Shown here: one piece after another, positions 26,400 through 36,841 of the stretch
How positions within the stretch are numbered: the first letter of the stretch is position 1
Layout: every line of letters starts with the position of its first letter
Source of the DNA: Arabidopsis thaliana
Lineage: Eukaryota; Streptophyta; Magnoliopsida; Brassicales; Brassicaceae
Direction: 5' to 3'
NCBI RefSeq assembly: GCF_000001735.4
Contig: NC_003076.8
Span: 806,001 to 870,000 of the forward strand
Length of the DNA: 64,000 nucleotides
The notes under the pieces: generated by a model
Database searches by the model: none
What the model saw: the letters and a program-made list of their open reading frames with translations, nothing else
What the model was told of the DNA's origin: nothing
Translations under genes and position numbers: made by a program

Positions 26400-28301
26400 T
26401 CACATCACAGAACACCCATTTGGATTCTCATCACTAAACAACTCAGGCGCACGCATGTGACCATAAGGATCTGCGTAACCTTGTTGGTTCATATATGGTG
26501 GTGGTGGAGCTTCTTGTCCATACCCTTGACCGTAACCTTGGTTCATATACGATTCTTGCACGTATCCTTGGTTCGAATACGGTTCTTGTACATACGATTG
26601 CGATGATTGACCTTGCATCATGTAATGTTGTTGACCGTATACTTGTCCTTCTGGGTAGTAATACATCGGCTGTGGAGGATAACCGTAACCGTTATACTCC
26701 GATTTCTTCACATCCATAGCACCACCGTCTCCTCCACCTCCACCTCCTCCTCCACCGCCGCCAACAGCAACTTCTTTCTTCTTCTCACCACCACCGTCGA
26801 CTTTCTTTTCTCCAACATCTTTAATCTCTTTCTTTTCACCAGCAACTTTGTCCTTCTTCTCACCGCCAGCTGGAGCCGCCGCTGCAGCTGCCACTGGTGC
26901 TCCGTCATCCTTTTTGGCCGGAACAACTTCCACCGTGCGTTTAAGCTTCTCGTTAAGATAAGGAGTGAGTTGTTTCACGTCAATGATCCCCTTAACTATA
27001 ACCAAATCCTTGGCACTATCAATAGCAACCGAATTAACCCCTGTAAAAAAAAATTTATACATTAATTAATTAACATTAACAGAATAATTAAGCTGGAAGA
27101 TTAGGCTAACTACTTCTTAGCTAACCATATGATATTTTCTCACTAAAATAATAAATAAGCTAACAATAGGTTGTTGAGTCCAACCTAATTTAAGGAATAA
27201 TAAAACTTTCTATTGCTTCCGTTATCTTCTTCAATCACCAACCGTATCAATTTGTTTAATTAAAATGGGATTAATGATCATAAACATACCTTTAATTTTG
27301 TTGACTATTCTTTTGATTTTGTGTTCGCAACCTTCACAATGTAACTTGGTCTTCAAAACCACAGTACTCTGTATCACATCAAAGAAATTTCATTAGAAAC
27401 AACGATTATGATCATAGTTAAAATCTTAATTATAACTAAAGGAATCATCTTTATATAAAGATAGAAAAAGTCATCCAAATATATTTGGAATTGAACGAGT
27501 GTAAATACCGTAAAGTTTCGAAGTGGACACACACACGTTATAGACCACAAAAACAAATATATATTACTTTTAATATATAGTTTCGCTATCTGAATTTTTA
27601 AGTTTGTTTATAAAATTCTTTAATTAGAAGAGATAAATGACAGATAGAGACAATTAATGAATTAATTACCTCTTTAGGTGGTGGTGGAGGAGAAGCTTTC
27701 TTCTCTCCTTCCTCTTTCTTCTTCTCTTCTTTTTTCTCACCGGGTTTCTCAACGGCGGCTGGTTTCTTCTCAGCCGGTTTCTCCTCCGCTGCCGGAGAAG
27801 GCTTCTTCTCTGCACCGCCTGATGAAGGAGGTGTCTCTTTCTTCGGCGGCGCTACTGTAGAGACAAGTTCGACTGGTCTCTTAATTTTGTCGGCCACTTT
27901 ATCACGAACTTCCACTGGATCTACGTTTCCGATCACCGTCAATTTGTTACTCTTATAATCAATCTTCACATCTTCCACACCTAAATTACAATTAAAATTC
28001 GGGTTAGGGTTTCAAATTCGATAGTAATCAAATCCAGAGAGAAATCAGTTGATTTAAATACCTTTGAAATGTTTGAAGATGCGTTTGATTTTTTTGCCGC
28101 AACCTTCACAATGCATATCAAGCTTCATAACGACGGTGGTGATTCCACCATCGGTAGGTTTCTTCTCTCCTTGAGGTTTCGTCGCCGTTTCTTCCTTTTT
28201 CTGCAAAATCGAAAGAGAAATTGAAATCAATCACGTGTTTGTTAGAGAGATCGGACAGAGAAATCGAAGAAGAAGAAGATGAAGTGACTAACCTCACCCA
28301 T
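26400..28301 (-). CDS. HIPP6: Heavy-metal-associated isoprenylated plant protein (two HMA domains)
   Basis: Exons in transcript order 28293-28301, 28062-28200, 27670-27980, 27290-27368 and 26400-27040 join to 392 residues. HMA domain 1 (about 25-92) has the metal site MHCEGC (Cys34, Cys37). HMA domain 2 (about 154-222) has LHCEGC (Cys164, Cys167). A Lys/Glu/Pro-rich linker separates them. After domain 2 come a Lys/Glu/Gly-rich stretch with a long Gly run and a Tyr/Gln-rich [10 protein letters not shown] region. The C-terminus is CSVM, a farnesylation CaaX box, so membrane anchoring is expected. HIPPs bind Cu, Zn or Cd and act as metallochaperones. The first coding exon is only three codons. 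The number 6 is from memory of AT5G03380. Confidence 0.93.
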
Positions 28302-29259
28302 CGTAGTAGTAGTAGTAGAGAGAATCAGATTAATTTTTACTTTTTAAGGAAGAATTTGAATATACGCTCTGGAAAAAACCGAGAGAATATATTTTTGGTC
28401 TGGTTTGGAGAATAAGGAAAAAGGGCAAGATGAGGAATATATAGACCCTCTTTTTTTTATGTGTGTATGATTAATGATGTGTTTGATGGTGATGATATAA
28501 CTTTGTAATATATCATTATATATATATATATAATACGAGGTCAGGATTAGTATGCGGGTTATTTTTGTATGCCGTCGAATTGGACCTCATCATTAAATGG
28601 GCCCATTTACGACGAGGATAAACGACGACGTTTATTTATTTATTATTGCAGCCAATGAATGACGGTCTTTAAAACTTCTTCCAGTTTTTAACCGGGACTG
28701 GTGCAATTGACGAAACGATTCTCGGCCCATTGGATTTGACTTTAAGGGTTTGAGTCAAACTTATTTTGCCTTGACTTTGTACTACCATGCTTTTTGTTGA
28801 ACTGTTGTTGACGATTTTTATTTTTTTTTGTTACTTTAGATTATGTTATACTTTTTGGAACTTTCTCTCTACCGCTAATGGGTAGTAATAATGTTTTCTA
28901 GCATTTGACTGCTGTTGAGTTATATGAGAACATATAGCGCTACTAAAATGAAAGCTAATATCACACACTACATAAACGTGTTAACCAGTTCCCTTTTGTT
29001 ATCTTTTTCTTCTGTTTCTTCCTAATCTAAACCAATTCAGCTTGATTTGATTTATTCGGTTATGATTCCCTTAATTTACCACGTTTAACCGAAATCGAAT
29101 CAAACTCCCTAAGTCGAGTACTGATAAAGCGAGAATGCAAAAATGGAAACTTAGGGTAAAAGGGAAAAAAATGGAAGTTTTGGGAAAGTAAGGAAGTGAA
29201 GCAAGCAAGGGTTGGGTTTTAGGGTTTTGGTTAGCCGTCTAGGGTTTTCATTTTCAACA
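28302..29259. promoter_or_regulatory. Divergent promoter region of HIPP6 and the DUF295 gene
   Basis: The HIPP6 leader begins with a TAG/CTA triplet repeat (28303-28320). A TA microsatellite lies at about 28517-28534. Otherwise nothing specific is seen. Confidence 0.45.
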
Positions 29260-30609
29260 ATGTCTCAGCTTTTGGGTCGAACCGCTAAGATCTCCTCAGT
29301 TGTGAAGAAGCAGAGACTCTGTTTCAGTGAACTGCGGTCTTTCTCCACGGCGGCGACGCCGTATCTGCTTTTAAAGGATACCAACTACAGGGCGGCGTCT
29401 GGTGGATCAGTGGTCGACATTAACCTGTATGATCCGAGGAAGAAGGAAATAGTGAAAATTCGCGACCAATATCTGTCGGAGGAGCTCCAATGTACGATGA
29501 AGATGGGATCTTCGAGGGGATGGATTGTTGCGAAGACGATATACGAGCCCACATTGTATCTCACTAATATCTTCAACCCGTGTGCCTCTGTTTCGTCACA
29601 TAAGGTTTTCAATCTGCCTCCATTGGAGGATGATGCTAAAGCTCGTATCTCCAGTATCTCTCTATCAGCCTCTCCAAACCAGCAAGACTGTGTATTGGCA
29701 GTCAAGTCCTCTAGTAGTCCATTCCTCAGCCTGTGGCGGCCTGGTGACTCGGCTTGGACACGCATCAAGGTCCCGTTTCCTGCCTCCAATGTGATGATGT
29801 ATTCTGGAAGAGACCGCAAGTTCTATCTCCTCCCCAGGGAGAGTAAGGAAGAGTGTGAGGGTCCCATTGATCTCATCAACACTAGCTCCGACGACTTCCC
29901 TCAGGTGACTCTGTACCAGAGATTCCCTAACTCTGACATCCCCGTGAGTAGGCAAGAACAGCTTCTCTCAAGTATCAAGACTCGATACCTGGTCGAGTCA
30001 CCTTCTGGCGACTCCTTCATCGTTTACTGGTAAATTCATCATCCCTCTTGCCTTTGCAGAAACCTAGTGTAGGAATAGAATGTAAGAGAGCGAAATGTGT
30101 GGGTTATAGGGCATGGAACAGTGTGAAATAGAGAGAAGAATATGAGATATCCTAATGTGTTTCATTCTTGTGTGCATTGTTGTATTGCATCTGATGCAGT
30201 TAACCTTTGAACCAAAGATTATGAGATATCCTAATGTGTTTCATTCTTGCCTATAAGGTGTAATGAGAGATCCTTCTATTGGAAGAAAGGAGAAGTGAAG
30301 CCGTGGACCGGAAAGAACCCTCCTCCTTCAAGGATCTCTTGCAGGCTTAAGACCAGAACCTTTGTGGTTTTTAGACAAGACAGTGAGCAAGGAATCGGTT
30401 CATACACTGAAGACATTGGCGATCTCTGCATTTTCCTAGGCCATAGGGAGGCCTTTTGCGTCTCTGCAACCGAATATCCCGGACTTCGCCCTAATTCTGT
30501 CTACTATGCAACCTCGGGCACGGGGTTTGGTTACTACGACCTCTCCTCCAACACTCTCCACGACGTTATCCATGAGGGCCTTTTCTCGTGGATTGCCCCA
30601 CTCCAGTGA
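29260..30609 (+). CDS. DUF295 protein (organellar-type)
   Basis: Two exons, 29260-30029 and 30258-30609, give 373 residues. The start MSQLLGRTAKISSVVKKQRL is Arg/Lys/Ser-rich without acids, as in mitochondrial presequences. The body has DUF295 hallmarks: YLLLKDTNY, SRGWIVAKT, LTNIFNPCAS, a central SVSLYQP-like region, VESPSGDSFIVYW, FLGHREAFCVSATEYPGLRPNSVYY and a final GYYDLSSNTLH...FSWIAPLQ. The family is expanded in Arabidopsis and its biochemical role is unknown. A more upstream non-ATG frame opening exists but this is the first ATG. Fragments of the 3' end recur near 33350-33490. Confidence 0.88.
30141..30249 (+). repeat. 30-base direct repeat inside the DUF295 intron
   Basis: TATGAGATATCCTAATGTGT plus the following TTCATTCTTG occurs at 30141-30170 and again at 30220-30249, 79 bases apart, without mismatch. 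The second copy lies directly before the splice acceptor (30256-30257) and supplies its pyrimidine-rich tract. Confidence 0.9.
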
Positions 30610-30879
30610 ATAGAGCTTATTTGCTCTTAAACTGTTGTAACTTATGTGTTGTTGTTTTATGCCTTTTTCGACTATTTTACATTAATTCGGGATTTGTTTG
30701 TATGTTTAACTTATGACAGTCTCGACAAGTAAGCTTAGTTTTTAGTTCAATAACTCCTTCCCTTGTCTTTTTATTTTATTTGTTATTGCTCACTACTCCT
30801 ATTCGCTTTGTGGGTGATTATTCTCCTTGTGACTTTCTAACCTGCTAGGATAAATTGCTTTTAAATTTGAGTTTCATTT
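30610..30879. other. DUF295 3' flank
   Basis: 3'UTR and AT-rich spacer. No further feature is seen. Confidence 0.5.
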
Positions 30880-31115
30880 TTGTAGGCTCGACGGATTGAA
30901 AAGAAAATTGCATATCCCCAAGACCGGAAAGAACAAGAAGTGGACAATAACACCACTGATACGTTCGGCTATTATCCTCTCGTTATTTGTATCATATTTT
31001 CTTATCTGATCCTGTGTGAGTCTGAAAAATATGTAGGCCTTCAGAATCTGATATAGAGAAACAAACACTTGCATAGCTCGGGAAATGCTCCTAGCTCTTC
31101 CCGTTTATTTGTGCA
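30880..31115 (+). pseudogene. Fragment of a DP-type (E2F partner) gene
   Basis: Collinear match by eye to DPB 38335-38597 (exon 6, intron 6, exon 7): GATTGAAAAGAAAATTGCAT, CCAAGACCGGAAAGAACAAG, a TGTGTGAGTCTGAAA junction, then TATGTAGGCCTTCAGAATC and AGCTCGGGAAATGCTCC. The intron is retained, so it came from DNA duplication, not retroposition. It has stops and no start and is not coding. The source could also be another DP paralogue. Confidence 0.85.
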
Positions 31116-31287
31116 AATAAACTGTTTTATTTCCACAAAACGTATGAGCATAGGATCAATAAGATGTATATTTTTACATTACAAATTGTAGTTGTCAACC
31201 TTTTTTAGTTTTCAAAACTGTAGTTGTTCTTGTAGTGAAAAACTGTTTGCCTTTGAATATCTGGTTCTTATTTTCCTCTTTGATTTG

Positions 31288-31610
31288 TTGCCAGAACTGG
31301 GAGAAGAAGTATAGAACATTGTGGTGTTTGCTTTGGAGCTGCAGCCAAGTCAAGAATCTAATATAAAAATCAAGGTGTTGTCTTCAGGTGTGCAGTTTTA
31401 ATGACTGAAGAGTAGTCTCTAACATTAACCGTTGTTTGTTTCATTAACATGAACCTTTTATTTCATTGTCCTTAAAACTTTTTTTAAAGAGATTGAGTTG
31501 AAAATTGGATCGTGGAAGGTTTTTTTTTTTTTCAATCAAGAATCATTATATTCAGGGATCTTGAATATTTTTTCCATCAATATTTACAAAACATAATTTT
31601 TGATTAGTGG
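31288..31610 (+). pseudogene. Fragment of the histidyl-tRNA synthetase tail and 3' flank
   Basis: It matches 35452-35890 in order: TTGTTGCCAGAACTGGGA, AGAACATTGTG, GTGTTTGCTTTGGA, GTTTTGTCTTCAGGTG-like sequence, then TTGTCCTT, ATTGAGTTGAAAATTGGAT and TTACAAAACATAATTTTTGA. The middle of the coding part is deleted. It is not functional. It sits just after the DP fragment, so the two may have moved together. Confidence 0.8.
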
Positions 31611-31794
31611 GGGAAATGGTTCTCTGAAACTCATGATGATATGGCGAGAGACAAAACGATGGTGCAAAAGATATGATCCACAACTCGTAAACAAGATCGA
31701 GAAAATAAAATAAGAAACGAAAGCATACATTAAAGAAGTTAACAGACAAACTCAGACTCGATAATTAAGAAACTTACATAGAAACTCGATAACT

Positions 31795-31852
31795 AAGACG
31801 AGAAAACATAAAACTCCATAATTAAGACAAGAAAACATAAAACTCCATAATT
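31795..31852 (+). repeat. Tandem 29-base repeat, two units
   Basis: Units 31795-31823 and 31824-31852 differ at one base (AAGACG/AAGACA, then AGAAAACATAAAACTCCATA and ATT). Looser relatives of the AAACTCCATAATTAA core occur upstream (31760-31790) and near 32787-32805, next to the second copy of the neighbouring ORF. Confidence 0.85.
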
Positions 31853-31914
31853 AAGAAACTTATTATTAGATAGTTCTAGAAGAACACATGAAGTCCATCT
31901 CTGAAACACTTAGT

Positions 31915-32280
31915 CTGATCAACTTAAGTACCCGTACATGATCTCCCAATACTTAGCCTCGGTAACAAAGTGAACTTTACGCTCCTCCCAGTAATCTGTC
32001 TTCTCTTTCAAACCCCAAACCTTACCCTCATCAGCCTCACCCTCAGCCTCAGCTTCTTTCTCCTTTGCCCAAATTTCAATCTCTTCTTCTGACATCATCT
32101 GTGCAATCTCAACGTCAGAATCTTCTTCACTCTGCTTCTTCATCTCCCACTTCTTGAACCAGTACTCGGACTCATTCTTCATTGCTACCGTCCTCTTCAC
32201 GAACTCGAGGCGTTTAGCCTCCTGGATCTTGTTTCCAGATTCACCGCAGTGTGTGGTGAGGGCGGAGACAAATAAGCATT
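31915..32280 (-). pseudogene. Unrecognised ORF, copy 1 of a decayed tandem pair
   Basis: The minus strand has an open frame rich in Glu, Lys and Trp: ESEYWFKKWEMKKQ, DVEIAQMMSEEEIEIWAKEK, TDYWEERKVHFVTE and the end KYWEIMYGYLS. The frame continues upstream without an ATG to about 32280; the first ATG inside it leaves about 88 residues. Compared with copy 2, the likely original start (ATGTCTCC) is TTGTCTCC here. I do not recognise the family. It may be a remnant of a small acidic plant protein; a spliced gene starting further upstream cannot be excluded. Confidence 0.5.
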
Positions 32281-32944
32281 CTACATGAAATTGGAATACA
32301 TTATTAACTTAGTGACATGAAGTTGTTAAAATTTACATGAAATGTTACATAACAAAAACAAAACTCTCATAAATGAAAAAAAGTTTTTGTATCTTAATTT
32401 ATATCTATGTACAATTAATTCTCTATTCTCCATACAAGTTACAACCAAACACAATTAGAATATTCTTACATTATCAAATAATTTAATGAATTCTCTATTT
32501 CTGCTACCATGCTTCATGTAGAATTTCTGTACAATTCTTCTCAACTAATATTTATATTCTTTTTTTTTTGAATTTCTATTTGTTCAGTTGGTAATTTTTT
32601 AGAGTAATGTAGTGAAAGTAGAAAATAGACGGAAAAATAAAAGTGTAAAAATATAGATAAAGGTAAAACCTAAACTCATCAATGACTTGAACAAAAAATT
32701 TAGTTTTTTTTTTCAAATAATATTTTCAGCGAAAGATGTAAATTAGTCAAATTTTTAGGTTATTAGCGTGACCATAATTAAAACATTAATCAAACTCCAT
32801 AATTAAAACACTTATCAGATAAAGGTGGAACACATAAATTTCATAAATAAAACACTTTAAATTGCGATTGATAGTTGCTGTGATTCGTCGTTGCATCCAA
32901 CGGCAGACAAACGAACAAATTTTTGATAACTGTCGATGGTCGTT
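32281..32944. other. AT-rich spacer between the two unrecognised copies
   Basis: No gene is seen. Poly-A/T runs and a degenerate AAACTCCATAATTAA segment near 32787 are present. Confidence 0.5.
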
Positions 32945-33325
32945 GTCGCCTAAGTATCCGTACATGATCTCCCAATACTTAGACTCTGTGACAAAGTAAA
33001 CATGCTGCTCCTTCCAGTAATCAATCTTCTCTTCAATACCTCACACCTTACCATCATCTACCTCATCCTTAACCTCTTTCTTCTTAGCCCATATTTCCAT
33101 CTCCTCGTCTATTATCATCAATGCTCTCTCCAACTCAGAATCTTCTTCACCTCGCCGTTTCATCTTCCACTTCTTGTAACCGTAATCTGAATCAATATTC
33201 ATTTCTATTGTATTCTTCAAAAAATTTAGGCGTTCATCTTTTCTTTACGACTGAGTTTTCCTTCCCACTTCTTCACGTATTTCATCGCACTGTATGGTGA
33301 CAATGGAGACATAAGTTTCGACGGT
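32945..33325 (-). pseudogene. Unrecognised ORF, copy 2 of the decayed tandem pair
   Basis: It is parallel to 31915-32280. On the minus strand an ATG near 33315 opens MSPLSPYSAMKYVKKWEGKL and soon meets a stop (MNA then TAA near 33227). Beyond it the frame recovers the same motifs as copy 1: SDYGYKKWKMKR, EEMEIWAKKK, DYWKEQHVYFVTESKYWEI. It is broken by at least two stops. Confidence 0.6.
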
Positions 33326-33349
33326 GATGATGATGGCAGAATCTCCGTC

Positions 33350-33490
33350 AAGTTGCTACGAACTCTCCTCCAACACTCTTAATGACGTCATCAATCCGCC
33401 CCCTTTCTTTGCTTCTTACCTCTGTTTTGCAACTCTCCAGTGATGAAGCTTAATTAGTGGCTTTTAAATTATGTAACTTGGGTGTTATAA
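33350..33490 (+). pseudogene. Fragment of the DUF295 gene 3' end
   Basis: It resembles 30530-30655 in order: GTTGCTACGA, CTCTCCTCCAACACTCT, GACGTCATC for GACGTTATC, CTCCAGTGA, then GGCTTTTAAATTATGTAACT for the 3'UTR. The reading frame is not kept. It is a duplicated end fragment. Confidence 0.75.
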
Positions 33491-33965
33491 TTAGGGCCGT
33501 TCTAAAGGAGTGCTGGAGGTGCAAAAGTACAAGGTCCAACAATTTTTTCTTAAATTTTAGAGTAAAAAAATTGTAGAAATATAATTTTTAAGAAAAAAGT
33601 TTAGAATAAACGGCAAAAATTAGGTTTAGAAGAAAAAGGTGAACACATACATAATTTACATGAGTTAAATAATATTAGACTTAATTAAAACTAGATGTCA
33701 TGTCTATAACAAAGTCTATCTAAGTCAAAGAAACCATTAATATCCCAAAGTAACTGAAATTGACGCCCAAACCACGACTAAGAGAAAAAATCAAAACCCT
33801 CAGATGAATCTAGAGGGTTTCGTTTTTCACCAAAACAATCTCTATTCTATTCTTCTTCAACACTGCAAAACTTGAGATAAAAATAGAGTCTTTCCTCTTG
33901 TTTTTCTCTTTGTTTTGCTGATTGTATCTCACTAAGCTGAAGAAGCAAACAACAATAGAAAAGAG
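33491..33965. other. Spacer and probable promoter of the HisRS copy
   Basis: AT-rich. A segment starting AATTAGGGCCGTTCTAAAGG (33492) resembles sequence often seen at hAT-type element ends, but no matching other end was found. Confidence 0.4.
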
Positions 33966-35734
33966 ATGCGAGCAATTCACATCGTGACGACGCGATTGAG
34001 CTCCAGCTTTATTAGGCCTGTTCTTCTTGACTTCGTTTCTTGTTCGCCTCTACGCCAGTTCTCTACCCCTAGGCGCTTTATCTGTGCCGCGAGCAAGGTC
34101 AATGGAGGAGGCAGGTCAGGTTCGATTGTTGCTCCATTGGTAGTGAATGAAGAATTTCAGAACATCGATGTCAATCCTCCTAAAGGAACTCGTGATTTCC
34201 CTCCTGAGGATATGCGACTCCGCAACTGGCTCTTCAACCACTTCAAAGAGGTCAGAGAATTACATGAACTCTATGTTTTGTTTCTGCAATTCTTCTTTTG
34301 GTTCGATGAAATTTTGAATACTGTCCGTAAAGTTTGACACTTTTATCTGTTTATTTTGCTTTGAAGGTCTCACGGTTATTTGGGTATGAGGAAGTGGATT
34401 TTCCAGTACTGGAGACGGAGGCATTGTTCATCAGAAAAGCTGGGGAGGAGATTAGAGACCAAGTTTGTCTTTCTACGTTTCGATTTCATTCGTTTTACTT
34501 AGCTTCATTCTTAGGATCTTTACTTGCAGTTTAGGTAGAATTTGGGGAAGAATTTAGTTCCTTAGCTTAAACTCTTGCAACCTTGTTGTGTAGCTTTACT
34601 GCTTTGAAGATAGGGGTAATCGCCGTGTAGCATTGAGGCCTGAGCTTACACCTTCTTTAGCGAGGCTTGTCATACAGAAAGGGTAACTAATGCAGAATTT
34701 TCTCTCAAGCCTTGAGAATTGTCCTTATTCTTCAATGAGCGGTTTATTTATTTTTGTTTGTAAAAATTCTGTATCAGGTAAGGATGTGAGAATGTTGATT
34801 CCCATATTCTTTTTGGTCCAGAAAATCTGTTTCCCTTCCATTGAAGTGGTTTGCTGTTGGGCAGTGTTGGAGATATGAGAGAATGACACGAGGAAGGCGA
34901 CGTGAGCATTACCAGTGGAATATGGATATTATTGGTGTGCCTGAAGTTACAGTATGTATCTCTCATACCTTTAATCACTTTAGGCCTTCTAGTTTTTTGT
35001 TATATGAACCTGATCTGTGTTTAAAGTCTCTATAAGCCGGCTAATTTGGTTCACAAACCTTTTCTTTTAGGCTGAAGCAGAACTAATTTCATCTATAATG
35101 ACATTCTTCAAGCGAATTGGAATCACTGCATCAGATGTGGGTTTTAAGGTTTCAAGCCGCAAGGTATTTTTGCTTACGTTCTCTTTTGATGTGATATGAT
35201 CATTTTGTTTCTTGGTTTACACTCTAGATACAGAACCAAGTAACTCACTTGCAATGCTAAACATGAGTTGAGATTATTTTGCACGATCTGCAGCATCTGA
35301 ATATCCACTGTAGCTAACATCTCCCATAACTTCTTCCTTGTACAGGTTTTACAAGAATTTTTAAAAAAGTATGGTGTACCCGAAGACCTGTTTGGAAGAG
35401 TTTGCTTCATTATAGACAAGGTTAGCAATCTAAACATCAATTAACAGCTGCTTTGTTGCCAGAATTGGGACAAGAAGTAGAGAACATCGTGTGTGCTTTG
35501 GACAAAGATCTCCAAGGAGCTGCAACCACCATTGCAACCGCTCTTAAAGACAAAGGGCAAACCGTTGATTTAGTATTGGAGAGTAAACCGCTGAAATGGG
35601 TGTTCAAGAGAGCGGCTCGGGTAAACGCAAGAAGGCCGGTTCTGGTTGGGAAGTTGGTTCGGTCAGTGTCAAGGTTTTGTCTTCAGGTGAGCAATTTCAA
35701 GTCAAACTTGATGACTTGGAGTAGTAGTATCTAA
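33966..35734 (+). pseudogene. Histidyl-tRNA synthetase copy with the central catalytic part missing
   Basis: Exon-like blocks 33966-34250, 34377-34462, 34594-34682, 34822-34951, 35071-35163 and 35346-35420 encode an organelle-type presequence (MRAIHIVTTRLSSSFIRPVL), then the class II start PPKGTRDFPPEDMRLRNWLF. Motif 2 ([20 protein letters not shown]) and the helix region to FGRVCFIIDK follow. The sequence then jumps, about 30 bases later, to the anticodon-binding end LLPELGQEVENIVCALDKDL. The histidine-specific RGLxYYT segment and class II motif 3 are absent, so aminoacylation should be impossible. No available acceptor joins the two parts in frame, and the last 30 codons are shifted as well. 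Public annotation may list it as a coding gene. Confidence 0.75.
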
Positions 35735-36841
35735 GGCTTGAACAAATTGTTCAATTGTCCTTTTTTTCAAAAGCAATTGAGTTGAGATTGGATTTTTATT
35801 TTGTCCTCAAAGGTTTCATTAAGAATTTTATTGATGGATCTTCAATACTCGTTTATTCGTCTAATAGTGATTTACAAAATATACTTTTTGACTTCGAATC
35901 AGCCACATGTGGCATGTGATTTTTATTTCAAACCGAGAAATGCTAAAAAGAAAAGAAAATGTGCCTTTCGTGAACCTTAAGCTACATTATCACATAATCT
36001 TCGGAACTAGAAAAACTCTTTTGCTCCAGTTTTAGTAATGAAAGAGGATGAACATGATATGTTTATATTTCCTAAAAGCTCAAATCTTATCAACACTAGA
36101 ATGAGTAAATTTCATATAATGAAAATTCATATCGAATGTGATTGACTAGTGGTATCAACCACACATGTTTTTAACTTTTTGACTTGATCATCCATCTACA
36201 TTATGATGTATCAATGTATGTTTTTTATATTTGTTTTCATGCTTATTAAAGCCATATAAACATATTTTGGTAGATAATTCCAGTATTTAGCCAACAAAAG
36301 AAGAAGACGAAGATAATTTTAGTGTTTAGCCAAAATAAAAATAAAAAGATAATTCCAGTATTATATTCTGATTAACAAAAGACCTAAATTTCACTAAAGA
36401 GAATTAATCTTTTGGTAAAATAAAAAAAAAGTAAAGAAAATTATCTTCTTTAACTTTTTGTTTTTTTTTCACCTATGAGTCAGTTTGGTCCCTCTCTCTC
36501 TCTCTCATTGTGGACATCTTTTCACCATCGCACAAATAACAAGCCTCCCAACCCCGATCGACTTATCCTCCTCCTTCTCCGGCGAAATCCATTAACTCTC
36601 CGCCGCGAAAACCACCTTTCCAGAGTAGTATCACACTAAGAATTCTAATGTTGATCCGCCATTATTGAAGCTTCTAATTCTCGTTAATAACCAAAAACCC
36701 AAGTCGATTTTCAAGGTCAGTACTCAAAATCTGGGTTTTCGTCAAAATCAGAAACTTTCCTTGACAAATTTTAACAAATCTCTTTCTCGTTTTCTATTGA
36801 ATTCTCCAGTAGCGCGGTAGTTAGTTTTAGGTGGAAGAAGA
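35735..36841. other. HisRS-copy 3' flank and DPB promoter/leader
   Basis: The first 150 bases resemble 31430-31610. A CT microsatellite lies at 36491-36508. The region 36720-36841 is probably the DPB leader; an intron there (36716 to about 36810) is plausible but not certain. Confidence 0.45.

Noticed and set aside
33492-33800. hAT-like element end (AGGGCCGTTCTAAAGG)
   Set aside because: No inverted partner or target duplication was found, so an element cannot be defined.
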